In this document: positions 1-10,640 of the stretch, piece by piece
Layout of the letters: every line of letters begins with the position of its first letter
Numbering within the stretch: the first letter of the stretch is position 1
The notes under the pieces: generated by a model
Databases searched by the model: none
Seen by the model: only the letters and a program-made list of their open reading frames with translations
Told to the model about the DNA's origin: nothing
Program-made: the position numbers and the translations under genes
Assembly (NCBI GenBank): GCA_037447655.1
Contig: JBBHKE010002299.1
Coordinates: forward strand, 1-64,000
DNA: 64,000 nt
Source: Zygnema cylindricum
Lineage: Eukaryota > Streptophyta > Zygnematophyceae > Zygnematales > Zygnemataceae
Direction of reading: 5' to 3'

Positions 1-900
1 AACCACAGCTTCAACTCAGGATGTGGCAGACTTGTTCTTTCGACAGATATTTCGCCACCACGGACTTCCGAAAAGGATCGTCAGCAACTGTGATCGAAAT
101 TTTGTGAGCCACTTTTGGAGAAGTCTGTTCGAGCTGTGTGGAACGCAGTTTGCCATGTCCATAGCTTATCACCTTCAAACCGATGGTCAGACCAAGAGGG
201 TAAACCAGACTTTAAAGGAGGCTCTACGGGCTTATGTATTGGTGCACTAAACGGATTGGGTGAACCTTTTGACGACAATTGAGGTGGCGTACAACAGCGC
301 AGTGCACTCGTCCACAAATGCCACGCCATTTTCCCTCAATGAGCACCAACCCACCCTTCCCCAAAATTTATTGGCCGCGGATTGCCCTTCTCCCACAACT
401 CTGAATTTTTCCAAAACGGTACATGGAAACTCGAAAAAGGCGGCGAAGGCACTCCAGCTCGCAAAAGACCGTCAAAAGTCGCAGGTAGACGCTCACCGTA
501 AGGATGCCGTTTTTGGTGTGGGCGATAAGGTTCGCCTGAACATGGCAAACATGTCATTACCGGGTGCCCTTTCTAAGAAATTGGCATCGAGATTTACACG
601 CCCTTTCACGGTTCTTTCGAAAGTGGGTGAGGTGGCCAAAATTGGATATTCCTAAAGACTGGCATATTCATATTGTTTTTCATGTTTCCCTTCTCAAACC
701 GTTTCGCGACCCCGATTCGTTTTTTCCTAATCGATGCCCGCATACCCCATGATCGCCAATTAAGGGTACTTCAGACGAGTACGAGGTGGAGTAAATCCTT
801 CAGTCGCGTCGCCTTTGAAATTCTCACTCCACACAATATTTGGTGCACTGAAAGGGCTACGGAGTTGAAGACGATTCTTGGGTGGACGAGATGGATCTGC
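1..900 (+). pseudogene. Ty3/gypsy chromovirus integrase C-terminal half and chromodomain (copy A)
   Basis: This is the 3' end of a pol gene; the rest lies left of the window. Positions 1-640 encode the second half of an integrase core (VSNCDRNFVSHFW carries the second catalytic Asp region; HLQTDGQTKRVNQTLKEALR corresponds to the HPQTDGQTERVN block, with K in place of the expected catalytic Glu) and then the GPY/F-type C-terminal domain ending in VFHVSLLKPF. The frame has a TAA at 248-250 and shifts near 635-640. Positions 774-900 read as a chromodomain (DEYEVE, YLVH, KGYGVEDDSWVDEM) broken by a TAA and two TGA codons. The role in a live element is cDNA integration guided by methylated histone. 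It is broken here. Homologous sequence lies at 48220-49145 on the other strand. Confidence 0.85.
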
Positions 901-943
901 ATTCACTCGAATTCACTCGAATTCACTCGAATTCACTCGAATT
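901..943 (+). repeat. 10-bp tandem repeat (TTCACTCGAA)x4
   Basis: Four perfect copies of a 10-bp unit lie directly after the chromodomain remnant. The unit contains the palindrome TTCGAA across its junction. Confidence 0.9.
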
Positions 944-1454
944 GCTGCGCCGATTTACTCAGAGTGCGGACACTCAGCTTAACCGGAGGGGCAATTGCAA
1001 AGGCCGCGATAAAGGAACGAATCACAATGTTCCAACCATCGCAATCATCTTGGGGGCTCGGCGAAGGAATGCAGCGGCGATAATAAAGGATCGCAGCACT
1101 GTGGTTGCGCAGCTACCGAAGCAAAGCATAGCAGCGGTGCCGTTAGAGAATTGCAACGGTAACGCTGCGCTGACAGGAAATCGCAACGGCGCAGGTGTGC
1201 ATCACAACATTGGTGACGACAAACCCGCGGTTTTGTCGCAGGAGCGCAATTAAAGAAATGTTGGACGCTGCGATACCCTCGCACGCTGTGATGTGTGGAA
1301 AAGTCCATCAGTGAAACCCTCAACCCTCGCGGGTAAAGCCGCCATCAGCCTTCGCGACCAATGTAGTCAAAGCTGTTGGGAGAGCGTCTCGTTCCGCACA
1401 ACCAGCTTACCTTCACTTCTCGAATAACCTGAGTTATCTTGCACATCAACATCC
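944..1454 (+). other. GC-richer spacer of chromovirus copy A
   Basis: This stretch joins the chromodomain to the accessory ORF. A 123-codon open frame (882-1253) rich in Gly, Asn, Arg and Ala runs through it, but no domain is recognised. The low-complexity GCAAC/GCAGC composition resembles 47700-48220 in copy B, so it belongs to the element and is probably untranslated. Confidence 0.5.
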
Positions 1455-2319
1455 ATGGCGTCGTCGTCCTCTCCACCCCTGAAAAAAAGGAGACTTGTAC
1501 GGGTAGGGCAAGAGGATATACCCCATCTGAAGATTGTTATTGGCGGTGGAGGTCATGGTAGAGGCAGATCTGAGGAGGAAGGTAGAGGCAGAGCTAAAAC
1601 CGAAAAAGACAGCTACTAGCGAGGCAGGGCCTGCGGTGACAAGTGGAGGAAAAGGGTCAAAAAATCCGCAGGATCCCGAGTACAACCCACTCCAAGAGGA
1701 GGATCAGAAGGACGAAGAGATTCATGAGATCTCGAATACCAGGGAGACGGAACGGGAACCAACACCCCCGCAAATTGAGGAGCGTGCCTCTGATCTAGAG
1801 GTGATGAGGGACCCAAATAAGCAAAACATCGCAAACGAGCAGTCCTTGGAAAGCTCTGAAAAGAAGAAGGAAGCTCAAAACCCTACCGGAGACGATGTAT
1901 TTCTTCTTCGAGAGGAACAAGAAGGCAGGGACGGGGAGATTAAAAAAGGAGAAGAAAATCACGATTACCTTTTCCCACTCCCTATCGACACCCGGCATCC
2001 GGACCTCACCTTTAGTTTTGCTAAGCGCTTCTATTGGGATCCTTCGAAGTGGCCCGCACAAGGCGCACAGGCAAATCTGGGGACCCTATTAACATCCCCG
2101 CCAGCGTGCCGTCACACCCGGCTTAGAATTACATGAGAATGAAGGACTTAGGGAATAACCATAAGGGTTACGTGCAGTTAAACCCTCATACCCTATCATT
2201 TGTGGAAGTGGTAAAAGACCAATATCGGTACTGGTTAGATGTTCCGGGCTTGCTCGGCCAATATCACCCATAGGATGTCCGTCTTCATGACATCATCTCT
2301 CGGGCTGAAGTCACACCCG
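1455..2319 (+). pseudogene. chromovirus accessory ORF, N-terminal part (copy A)
   Basis: The family is not recognised. The ATG at 1455 starts MASSSSPPLKKRRLVRVGQ, matching MASSSSPPPKRRRLVR of copy B (ATG near 47640, - strand). The product has a basic nuclear-localisation-like N-terminus, a long acidic Glu/Lys-rich stretch (1540-1960) and a conserved block containing DTRHPDLTFSFAKRFYWDP, KDLGNNHKGYVQLNPHT and VEVVKDQYRYW. Compared with copy B there are frameshifts near 1505-1535 and near 2080, an in-frame TAG just before the KDLGNNHKGY block, and an insertion that begins near 2320. The ORF sits between integrase and the 3' LTR, the place where extra genes of some gypsy elements lie. Function is unknown; a nucleic-acid-binding or Gag-like role is only a guess. 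Confidence 0.6.
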
Positions 2320-3564
2320 TGTTGAAATTCAAGTATTTTCTAGGTCTTGAGATTGTAAATTAAAATGCAAAGAGGAGACACTGACAGCCTGCCTCTAACT
2401 CTTCACTCAAGTCCCCACACTTGTCGCAATCACTGAAGACTTGAAGAAGAGTTAGATCCATGGCTGCTTAGGCTGTCCAAAGAGGACAAGCTGGCAAATC
2501 TTGATAGAGTTACCTAAAAGATTTTGACGGACCAAATATTTGATCCGGGTACCTACCGTCTGTCAAACTAGCCGTTAGGCTGAACCGTTTAGTCTTACAT
2601 TAGAGTTAAACGATATAGGGTTTGATAATTATATATATATTTACACGTAGACTAATTCATTCAACTGAAACTTCATTCGGGACGCATAGATTCAGTTATG
2701 TAGAGTACGGAGTACAGTACAGAGAAGAAACAGATACCGCGCATTTTGTTTCGATAGCGAAACAAATACCGCGCAAGTATTGATGACGGCTACGATTGAA
2801 ATCTAGTTTTGATCGGACGGCCGGGAAGGATGCCGAGATCGCGGAAGAGAATCACGGCGGTTTGCGATCATCGCCACATCGAGTGACACGTGGCGCGATA
2901 ACATTGGATTGCGGCAACTCCAGACATTACGGGAACAAATCCCGATTTTGACACGTGTCGACATTTTGGCCATGTTGTATGATGGACGTACAGAAAGTAC
3001 ATCAGTACCTGTACTTTTCTGTACCACACAGTAATTTGATTGGTGCCGTACGTCAATAGATAAAGTTTTTGAGAGAGAATAAGACTTAGAAAATTTAGTA
3101 GGTAGCAGCCTCTCTCCGAGAGAGCTCCTATACAAAAGGTTATCTTTGACCATTCATAACTATCAATTTACTTGACCGAGAGCTCCTATACAAAAGGTCA
3201 TCTTTGACCATTCATAACTATCAATTTACTTCACCATTTCTAGTGATTCATTTTGCTGCGGACTCAAGGGAGTCCAAGCTACATAGGGTTGTAGTTTGTT
3301 AGGGTTTTTGCTTGCAAGGGTGGCTGTATTTCTAAGGGAAGTTAAAAGTGGGTGAATGTGTCCAAAACTCATATTCTAACTTTGCATTCTGTGGTGGAAC
3401 AGAGCACACAGAAAGTCTTATTTCACAGGGGTGAAGCTATAATAGGTTTTTGATTGTCAAGGGGTCAGTCATTTGGGTTTATATCAACTTGGAGTCGGCA
3501 CTATCTAGATTAGTTTCTTTTGGATTTGCGATTTCTGTGGGCAATGGAGCCCACAGAGTTTCAA
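2320..3564. mobile_element. insertion splitting the accessory ORF of copy A
   Basis: Copy B reads straight from the ...AQAEVTP block into the ...KQAQKNAQQRARATK block. In copy A the same two blocks are separated by about 1.25 kb. The inserted DNA starts GTTGAAATTC and ends GAGTTTCAAC, giving a short terminal inverted repeat (GTTGAAA/TTTCAAC). It contains no coding domain. It is AT-rich at 2600-2660, has a GC-rich middle (2780-3060) and a tandem duplication at 3119-3232. It is likely a non-autonomous DNA element; boundaries are accurate to about 5-10 bp and no clear target duplication was seen. Confidence 0.45.
3119..3232. repeat. 57-bp tandem duplication
   Basis: Two adjacent near-identical copies of a ~57-bp unit containing GAGCTCCTATACAAAAGGT and TTTGACCATTCATAACTATC. 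They differ by single bases. Confidence 0.85.
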
Positions 3565-3981
3565 CCCGAGGTACGGGCACTCAAGCTGGCCCGGAAGAAT
3601 GCTCTGCAGCGGGCTCGAGCTGCCACGAAACACGTTTCATTCAAATTGAGGAAGGTACCTCGGTTGGAACCAGTGGATGGGGGGTTAGGTGGGGCACAAC
3701 AAATCGTAGCACCCGAAGCTTCCCAAATCTTGGCACCTGAAGCACCTGCACCGGCGGCCATTCTGCCAAAACCTGAAGCACCAACGGCTGCACCGAAGGA
3801 AAGGGAGGACGAAGTTCGGGTGCGGATCACTCGGAGACACTTGGCAGCGGCGGACGATCACATTGCGCTGCTAGAGACTCGATGTGAGCAGCTCCAAAGT
3901 CAATTGGACACTCTACGACAAGAATTCGAGGAATACCGTGAGGAGACATACGGGATACTCCAGCAACTTCAGTTCCCTTGA
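3565..3981 (+). CDS. chromovirus accessory ORF, C-terminal coiled-coil part (copy A)
   Basis: This is the continuation of the accessory ORF after the insertion. An open frame runs from upstream (ATG codons at 3520 and 3544 lie in the inserted DNA) to the TGA at 3979-3981. It begins with a basic helix (RALKLARKNALQRARAATK), continues through a Pro/Ala-rich linker with repeated APEA motifs (3705-3790), and ends in a heptad-type coiled coil (LAAADDHIALLETRCEQLQS, then LDTLRQEFEEYREETYGILQQ). Copy B keeps the same helix, linker and coiled coil at 46380-46760 (- strand). Dimerisation is inferred from the coiled coil. The stop codon lies about 45 bp before the LTR. Confidence 0.6.
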   Translation, partial: PEVRALKLARKNALQRARAATKHVSFKLRKVPRLEPVDGGLGGAQQIVAPEASQILAPEAPAPAAILPKPEAPTAAPKEREDEVRVRITRRHLAAADDHIALLETRCEQLQSQLDTLRQEFEEYREETYGILQQLQFP

Positions 3982-4009
3982 GTAAGTGAGGTTCAGCGGG
4001 ACGCTGAAT

Positions 4010-4025
4010 CCTTAGTGGGAGGCAT
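4010..4025 (+). promoter_or_regulatory. polypurine tract of chromovirus copy A
   Basis: AGTGGGAGGCAT lies directly before the TGTAACA start of the LTR. The same position in copy B reads AGTGAGAGGCAT. This is the expected primer site for plus-strand DNA synthesis. Confidence 0.6.
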
Positions 4026-4438
4026 TGTAACAGGGTTACAGAGAATTGTACAATATTGTTAGGGACGAGGATGGTGCAGTTGTGGTTCCAGAGCAGCGCA
4101 GCTGCGACGCGAGAGTAGCGCAGCATAGCAATGTAGCAACTTAGTATTTTAACATTGCAACGCCGTGTAGCAGCATAGCAATGCCGCAGAATGTATATTG
4201 AACTTTATAGTTCTAGAAAGATAGTTTTGATGGACCGCGGTTGACCGTGAAGGTCCACGTGTACAATTGTGTAGTGATTGATTGACTAGCAGCTAGTTGG
4301 TATAAATAGTAAAGTAAACTTAGCGAACAACAGACTCTTTGAGTAGACCTTTGCAGCGAACTTTCAATTTGTAACCTTCTCCCAAATAATAAAGCTTAAT
4401 CTTATCCGTGTATGCTGTGTACTGTTGCAGTTGTTACG
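4026..4438 (+). mobile_element. 3' LTR of chromovirus copy A (413 bp)
   Basis: The LTR starts TGTAACA and ends TGTTACG, a terminal inverted repeat apart from the last base. The copy-B LTR is 409 bp with the same layout. A TATA box (TATAAATAG, 4301) lies about 90 bp before a polyadenylation signal (AATAAA, 4388), consistent with U3-R-U5. Low-complexity GCAGC/GCATAGCAATG repeats fill 4090-4180. The 5' LTR is outside the window, so target-site duplication cannot be tested. Confidence 0.75.
4301..4393 (+). promoter_or_regulatory. LTR core promoter and polyadenylation signal
   Basis: TATAAATAG at 4301-4309 and AATAAA at 4388-4393 mark the likely start and end of the R region of the chromovirus transcript. 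Confidence 0.6.
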
Positions 4439-6019
4439 AGGAGATCTTGGGAGTCTTTCCGCTGTCCATTGTAGTGTGTTGTGGTTTACTCTTTACCCCT
4501 TTTACACTCAACATACATGAGCTCCATTGTGAGAGCACATGTTGGCTTTTAACTTACCTGCAAAATTGTAATCTAATCGTGAATCGTAAATAGTGTGGCT
4601 TGATTTAGTCGCGTGTGACGATGCGCATATTTTTCATTTAATTTCATGAATATTTCTAGGAGGGTCCATTTTCTTATCGTATAAAATGTTTATTTCGCTT
4701 TGTGCGAGTTAATTTATATGTATCACGTCCTCCTTTAGTCTGCGTTTAAGTTCAACCTAACGCTTTGAGATTATATTTCAATCTTTACAAACTAAAATGT
4801 ATTTTTATTTAATGGTGAAGTTCCATCAGGAAATTATGTAATTGTACGACCAACATTACAAGATGTTACATTATGACAGATGCTTATGAACGATGTTCTA
4901 TCGCGCAAAGATTGTAATACACGTTGGTGCAATTCAATGGAACCACGTAAGTTAGGATCAAATATTGAAAATTGTCAATGATTGTCACACCGACCAAAAA
5001 TATTAATTTGGGTACCATGTACGTGCGTACTAGGGTATTCTACAACAAAAAAAATGTACTCTTTGTAGACGCATTGTTAGATACCAACTCATTTTTTAGG
5101 GTTCCTTTTTTTTCGTATGACGAATGAGCTTTGCTAGAAATAGTGTGAATGGGCGCCAACAAAAATTGCGTGAAAAAAGCGCGTTACGATTTTTTTTTTG
5201 TTTTTGGTTGGATTTTTGAATGTACTATAAAATGAATGCTCGTTACACCGACATGGTTTGTGTTTCTGTTTTATCTTAAAGGATATTACAAAGAAGTACA
5301 AAGGAGTGGTATATGTGGGAACAACAACCATAGGGTGTTTTAATGAAAAATACAAACGCAAACATTTTCAAACCGCAATAATGTCTCATGCAAGATGTAA
5401 TAGTGTGGCAAACATAAATGTCTTGAAGTATATAAATATATGCAGATTACGTGACAACGGGTATACCCCATATGGGATTTAATGGGTATTTTTGATGACA
5501 TGTTTTCACAACTCTAAGAACGTTTAAGGATATGTTGTTTTACAAAATTCTATGCTACTTAATTTCTGTAAAGCTATGTCAATTTGTAAACTGTGTTTCC
5601 CATTTGTGCATGATTTATTACATGACATGCATCTAAAATCTTAACCTTAACATATCCTTTTACATAGCTTGTGTAGCACTTTATATTAACCGATACATCC
5701 TATGCAGTGATGACATGTTCTTAGTTCCTAAATATTGCGAAACTACAGTACACACCATAGTTAAAAAGTAGGTGAAAGTAGGCCCATACAATATGCCTAT
5801 TGTACGCAAAACATACAATATGACCTTAAGACCCATATTTTATTGGTCGCAAAATGAAATAAAATAGTAACAGGGTTGAGTTGCACATTGATAGAAAAAG
5901 AATTAGACGTCATGTCTAACTTTTGAAAAACATTCGGACAAATTTTTATTTTTCCGTGAGTTTTGGGGTATTTTTTATTTTTTTTATTGGTAAGATTTTT
6001 ATTGGCTATCTGAAATTAA

Positions 6020-6101
6020 AAATAGGACAAGTGTGTACGTGGAAAAGATGTTTTAAGTGGCGAAAAAAATATTAATACTAATAGGCGATACACGGTGTAC
6101 C
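6020..6101. mobile_element. right-end fragment of short TA-type MITE
   Basis: The stretch GTGTGTACGTGGAAAAGATG...TTTTAAGTGGCG...CTAATAGGCGATACACGGTG matches the right half of the complete 215-bp element at 33921-34135, ending in CGGTG followed by TA. The left half is absent. Confidence 0.65.
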
Positions 6102-7300
6102 ATCGACGGCGCTTGTTGCGGTTTCGAAATGATACATTCTTCCGGCGGTACGGCAAAATGTTTCGTTAACGGCTGCCGATGGAAGTTACACGATCCCGTT
6201 AGGTGCCAGTTTCATGGGCATGGATCGTGCCTTGTCATGTAGACGTTTTCGTACTGTCCCGTCATACATTCGCCTCCGTACTGCAGACGGACAACAGGTG
6301 GAACGACAAACACCGCCTATTTATAGGTTTACACAACGGCGACCAAAGGTCTATAAGGCCGTACGTCCATTACCGAAAAAGTAGAGTTTTTTACTGAGGG
6401 CCGTATCGCTTTGTACAAGTCTGTACCACTTTTTTTCTTTTGTAAGATTTTTTTTTTTTTGCAAGAAAAACATCTTCACGGTAGAATCTCCAAGTTTGTA
6501 GGCGTAAGATCTGACCGTCGGATACATAGTTTTTTTTATCTGAGACGCCACGTCGCTAACCCAAAGTTTTGTGACGCACGTCCTTAGTGAGGATACTTTT
6601 CACACACTAAACGTGTAAAAATGGGCCGCGTGGTAAAAGGAAAATCAAATACACGATGAGCGCGCGGTATTAGGTGTGTACACGTCGCATGGGCCATGTT
6701 TGCCGTCGCTTTTCTGTCGTTCCTTTTAGAAATTTTAGATACTGCATTTTACGAGTCATTAATTAATTCCGCTGGTACGGATTTTAACTCCGCTGTTATT
6801 CGGATTTTAACTCCGCTGTTATAGATATTAACCCTACTGGTACGTAAGACTTTGCCTTCTAAGATTCTTTCAATATTTTAAGCATCGAATAATAACCTAC
6901 GTGGTATCGAACCATAATGATCCACGAAAATAAAAAGTGGTTTACGGACGCGACCTAATGGAAGACACCGCAATCAGTCCGTACATTTACTCAAACCGCT
7001 AACAGTAAGCCGGTCTAATTTGTATATAGATATATCGCGTGCGAATTTTTTTGATTTCCAATGGTTGCCGTCGTGACACGTGTGCTCATTATCCAATGTG
7101 TCGCGGCTCAAATTTTTCTGTAAATGGTGATGTACCTCGAAAATTTTGAAGCGAATGCTTTACGATAAAATATCCAACGGTCATTATTACCTCCAAAGCC
7201 TTTGTCGAATATTGGCAAGATTCTTTGTAATGTTGTTAGCTGATAAAAACAAAATATAGGGTACGGAGTAATACGGTGGGGTCCGAATTCTTGTGAACAA

Positions 7301-7336
7301 CCTCACTTTTCGTCCGATGGAACTTAACTTCACCCT
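7301..7336. mobile_element. terminus of Harbinger-like MITE
   Basis: CCTCACTTTTCGTCCGATGG followed by CACCCTAA resembles the inverse of the left end of the complete element at 32374-33040 (GGGTATGG...CATCAGACGAAAAGTGAGG). The partner end was not found. Confidence 0.45.
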
Positions 7337-7681
7337 AATAACACAAGCACAATGCTGCATAGAGGTTTCATTCGTAGTATGCGCACGGTAAAAAACTTTG
7401 AAAAAGAATGCATATGCGCATTATTCAAAATTTCAGATTTTTTAAAATGCGTTGACCGACTTTGACTTTATTATAAAATAAAAATACGAAAATTTTCATC
7501 AAAAGTACTACTACAACTTAGGGTAGTGCCCATGTATTAAAGTACCAGGTTTTTTATTAGCACAAAGGAGAGTACTCCCTATTTTTTTCATTGCCCGTCA
7601 CGCGCATGTGCGTAAAAACATTGCAGTTAATCAAATTTAACTCAAAAAAAAGTTTACATGAACATTGGTACTGTTTAACTA

Positions 7682-8746
7682 CACCGTCGATCGTATTTAG
7701 CGTGTTGAACACTAATTCGGCGCCCCTAAATTTTGAGGGTAAATGATACTAATTTTTCCTGTACGCTAATTACGAGATGAACAATTAGTGTACACCATTT
7801 TAATTTATGTATTTTTTATTAGTGTGGAGTACGAAACGTGTCGCTGCGTCTAAAAATGTACTTTCTAATTATACAAGTACGGATTTTTAATAAAATATTT
7901 GCTATCACACGAAATTCAGTGTACGATTTAAAAGATTTCGTACTTTTACCTGTTTTAGTGTCATTTATTTGTCGCGTGCTGCCTAAAAAACCCTAAAAAC
8001 CGAAATTAGAGTTAGGAATTAATTAGAGTGATAGTATGCGACAGTGTACGAATTGTCAGAATTTGTACTTTCTCCTATATTACTGTGAATATCCTCTCGA
8101 CAAATCAGCTGTACCCATATTGGCGTTCGTTGAAAAATTAGTGTATACCTTTTTTTCGAAATTTTTCTAAGTCAAAACTACAGTACAGTACACCGTGAAT
8201 CGCTATTAGCGTAATGAAATAGATAGCGTAATGAAACAATTAGCGTACTTTACGGTAAATTGTGTTTTTTCGGGTACACCATGATTCTAATTTATCATGT
8301 ACTCTAATTTGTAAACTGCTTTGTAAAAATTTTCAACACATAATATGTCCATACTAAAACATGTATATGTACGAAACTGTTCAAATCGTACGCCTTCGCG
8401 TTTTTTTGACATCTGCGTATGCCGGAAAATATTTACGCAATTATATATTATTATATTTTCTGTACTTTTTAACTTAAAAATGTACGAAATAGTACAGATC
8501 TGGCAGTCCGTACACCACACTATTTAAAAGGGAACTAAATTACAGTTATGAACCGCATTGAGCGGGGTACCTCAAATAACGTGCAAAAACTTTTAGCGTA
8601 CTTTATTCTATTTGAGAATTTGCCCCAAAAAAAGGGGTACCCCAATTAGCGTCATGTACGCTAATAGCGATTCACGGTGTAGTGTGCATGACACTAAATT
8701 ATTCTATACACTAATAATTTCTACACGCTAAATACGATCGACGGTG
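7682..8746. mobile_element. 1.07-kb TA-type MITE/DNA transposon with nested copy
   Basis: The perfect terminal inverted repeat CACCGTCGATCGTATTTAGC (left, 7682) and its complement (right, ending 8746) are each flanked by TA (7680-7681 and 8747-8748). TA flanks fit the Tc1/mariner superfamily. There is no transposase ORF. A second element (8191-8679) sits inside it, so the original length was about 575 bp. Confidence 0.75.
8191..8679. mobile_element. 489-bp TA-type MITE nested in another
   Basis: Terminal repeats CACCGTGAATCGCTATTAGCG / CGCTAATAGCGATTCACGGTG are flanked by TA (8189-8190, 8680-8681). The interior shares CCGTACACCACACTATTTAAA with the element at 33059-33559 (CCGTACTCCACACTATTTAAA), so the two are one family. 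Nesting shows it arrived after the host element at 7682-8746. Confidence 0.8.
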
Positions 8747-9045
8747 TAGCGTTAACTATTCTAATGTCGAATATTTGTAGATAGTGTAACGTAAAAATGT
8801 GTTAGTCCGTACTAAAACTGCTCATTATTTAGTACAGACGTACAAAATACGTGTCAGAGAATGGCGTCGAAAGGGAAAATTGAGTGCGTCGCATGAAAAA
8901 GCGTACTGAGATTTGATTGCAAGTCATAAAAGACAAGAGAAAATCGCGAGAACGTTTTCGCACATATTCAGGCCGTCGAATATGTGAACACACACTTTCG
9001 CGGCTACCCTTTAAGCATGGGAAACTCTGTCGATTTTTTAACTCT

Positions 9046-9064
9046 AACAGCGATTCACGGTGTA
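9046..9064. mobile_element. isolated TA-type MITE end
   Basis: AACAGCGATTCACGGTGTAC matches the right terminal repeat of the 489-bp family. No left end was found. Confidence 0.45.
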
Positions 9065-9659
9065 CTTTCAACCTTTTTCAAGAAATTACGTACACTCCAT
9101 CCGTACACTCCATCCGTACACGAAAAGTATACGAAATTTACGAAAAGTTCAAAAAACCCTAAAAAGAATGCATAATCGTAAAAAAATCAAAATTTTAACG
9201 AATGAAACCTCTATGCATTACTATAATGCTAAACTGACAGAAAATAGGCGGGAAACAGCAGTACGGCAGTAAAAATGATTTACTTTAAGTACAAAAAGAA
9301 ACGTACGTTTCACTAATTGCACAAACAATAATTATAAATATTCAAATAGTGCTATGTACTGTACCGTACCCTAAAGTTAAATTCGCCATTCGATCCGTTT
9401 TCCCATCGTCGTTAAAAAAAAAATTCAAGACTTTAGGACGATTGGTCAATAAAGCACCAACCATGCGACTGACCTTTAACAATGCGACCAATGTGCGTCG
9501 CTGTACGACTCTCCCTGCGACTACATGAACGACGTAAATAGTTTGACCGCATTCTCCCAAAAGAGGGAAGCGTCTGAGGGGATCATCTCGCGCACAAAAT
9601 CTGCGATATTTTCCAATCGAAAAAAAGATCTCGACGGCCGAGAGTGCTCAAAATACCGG

Positions 9660-9819
9660 GCGGTGACTTGTCCAAACTTGTCCAATTTTCAGTTTGAGAC
9701 CGCCAATCGGAAGCTGAGAATCTTGTTTTTCAATCGCCACCGTCAGATCCACAATCCAACAACTGTGTACGGAGTAAATATGTATTAAAAAACATTAACA
9801 CTAATAGCGATTCGCGGTG
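9660..9819. mobile_element. right half of short TA-type MITE
   Basis: Contains GAGACCGCCAATCGGAAG, ATCGCCACCGTCAGATCCA and ends CTAATAGCGATTCGCGGTG followed by TA, matching the 215-bp family at 33921-34135 and 31590-31808. The left terminus is missing. Confidence 0.65.
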
Positions 9820-9865
9820 TAGTCGTCAAAAATGCCTTTTGAACTGTCGCCATAGAGGCAGCCCT

Positions 9866-9904
9866 GGAGAAGGTGGAGAAGGTGGAGAAGGTGGAGAAGG
9901 TGGA
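9866..9904. repeat. minisatellite (GGAGAAGGT)x4
   Basis: Four tandem copies of a 9-bp unit. Confidence 0.9.
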
Positions 9905-10189
9905 CGGGTTCAGAAGGAAACCCTAGTCTCAGAATTCGATTTTTGGAGGTTTAGATTTTATGGTCACTTTGCATTCTTGGTTTAGATCTTTGATTGGGAG
10001 TTAATTTTTAAATTTAAATATATTTATTTTGAGCTCGTTTGGTTGGAGAAAAAAGTCGATTTTTGGAAAGTACAGGCAAAGAAATGGGAGAATCAATCCT
10101 AACATTGCCACGTGGCAGTATGACGAAAAGGTAGAAAGAGAGGGACTATTCATCAATGTGTTAGCCGAAAAGAAATGGAGTTATTCTCT

Positions 10190-10640
10190 GTTTTGTTAGG
10201 GTTGATGCTCAAATCTATTTATGGTTCAAAAGCAAAATTTAGGGCTGAAAAGTAAAATGTAGAATTTAAAAGCAATATATAGGGACAAATAATTTTTTTA
10301 GGCGTGAATATTTTTTTTCCTAAAATTTCTAAAAATTCTTGAGTGTTAACGCAAGTTTTTTTAACGTTTGAAGTCAAAATGAGGGTTTACATTCAAGTTT
10401 TTGGTTTTGACGAGCAAGTCTTTGGGTTTGGAAACCGAACTAGGGCTACAAGCAAAAACAAAAAATAAAAAATTAAATTAAAGTAAATTTAATGTTTGAA
10501 AAGCAAAAAGTTCACAGGTATTGAAAGGAGATCTTAGGGTTTAGAAGAGTGTAACACGAGTTTTAGGGTTTAAATCAAAGTTTAGGGATCATAAGCAAAG
10601 ATTAGGGTTTACCTTGGTCCTAAAATTAGGGTTTGGTGAG
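10190..10640. repeat. degenerate TTTAGGG-containing repeat stretch
   Basis: At least eight TTAGGG/TTAGGGTTT motifs are spaced 15-60 bp apart within an AAAGCAAAA-rich background (for example near 10535, 10563, 10598 and 10626). They look like either scattered teloboxes or a decayed tandem array of a ~20-30 bp unit. Confidence 0.45.

Larger units (their letters stand above)
4439..7679. other. AT-rich intergenic region without recognised gene
   Basis: No protein domain or spliceable ORF set was recognised on either strand. The longest open frames are under 80 codons and low in complexity. The region contains MITE fragments (6020-6101 and 7301-7336) and many GTAC-rich stretches typical of the DNA transposons of this window. 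Confidence 0.5.
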
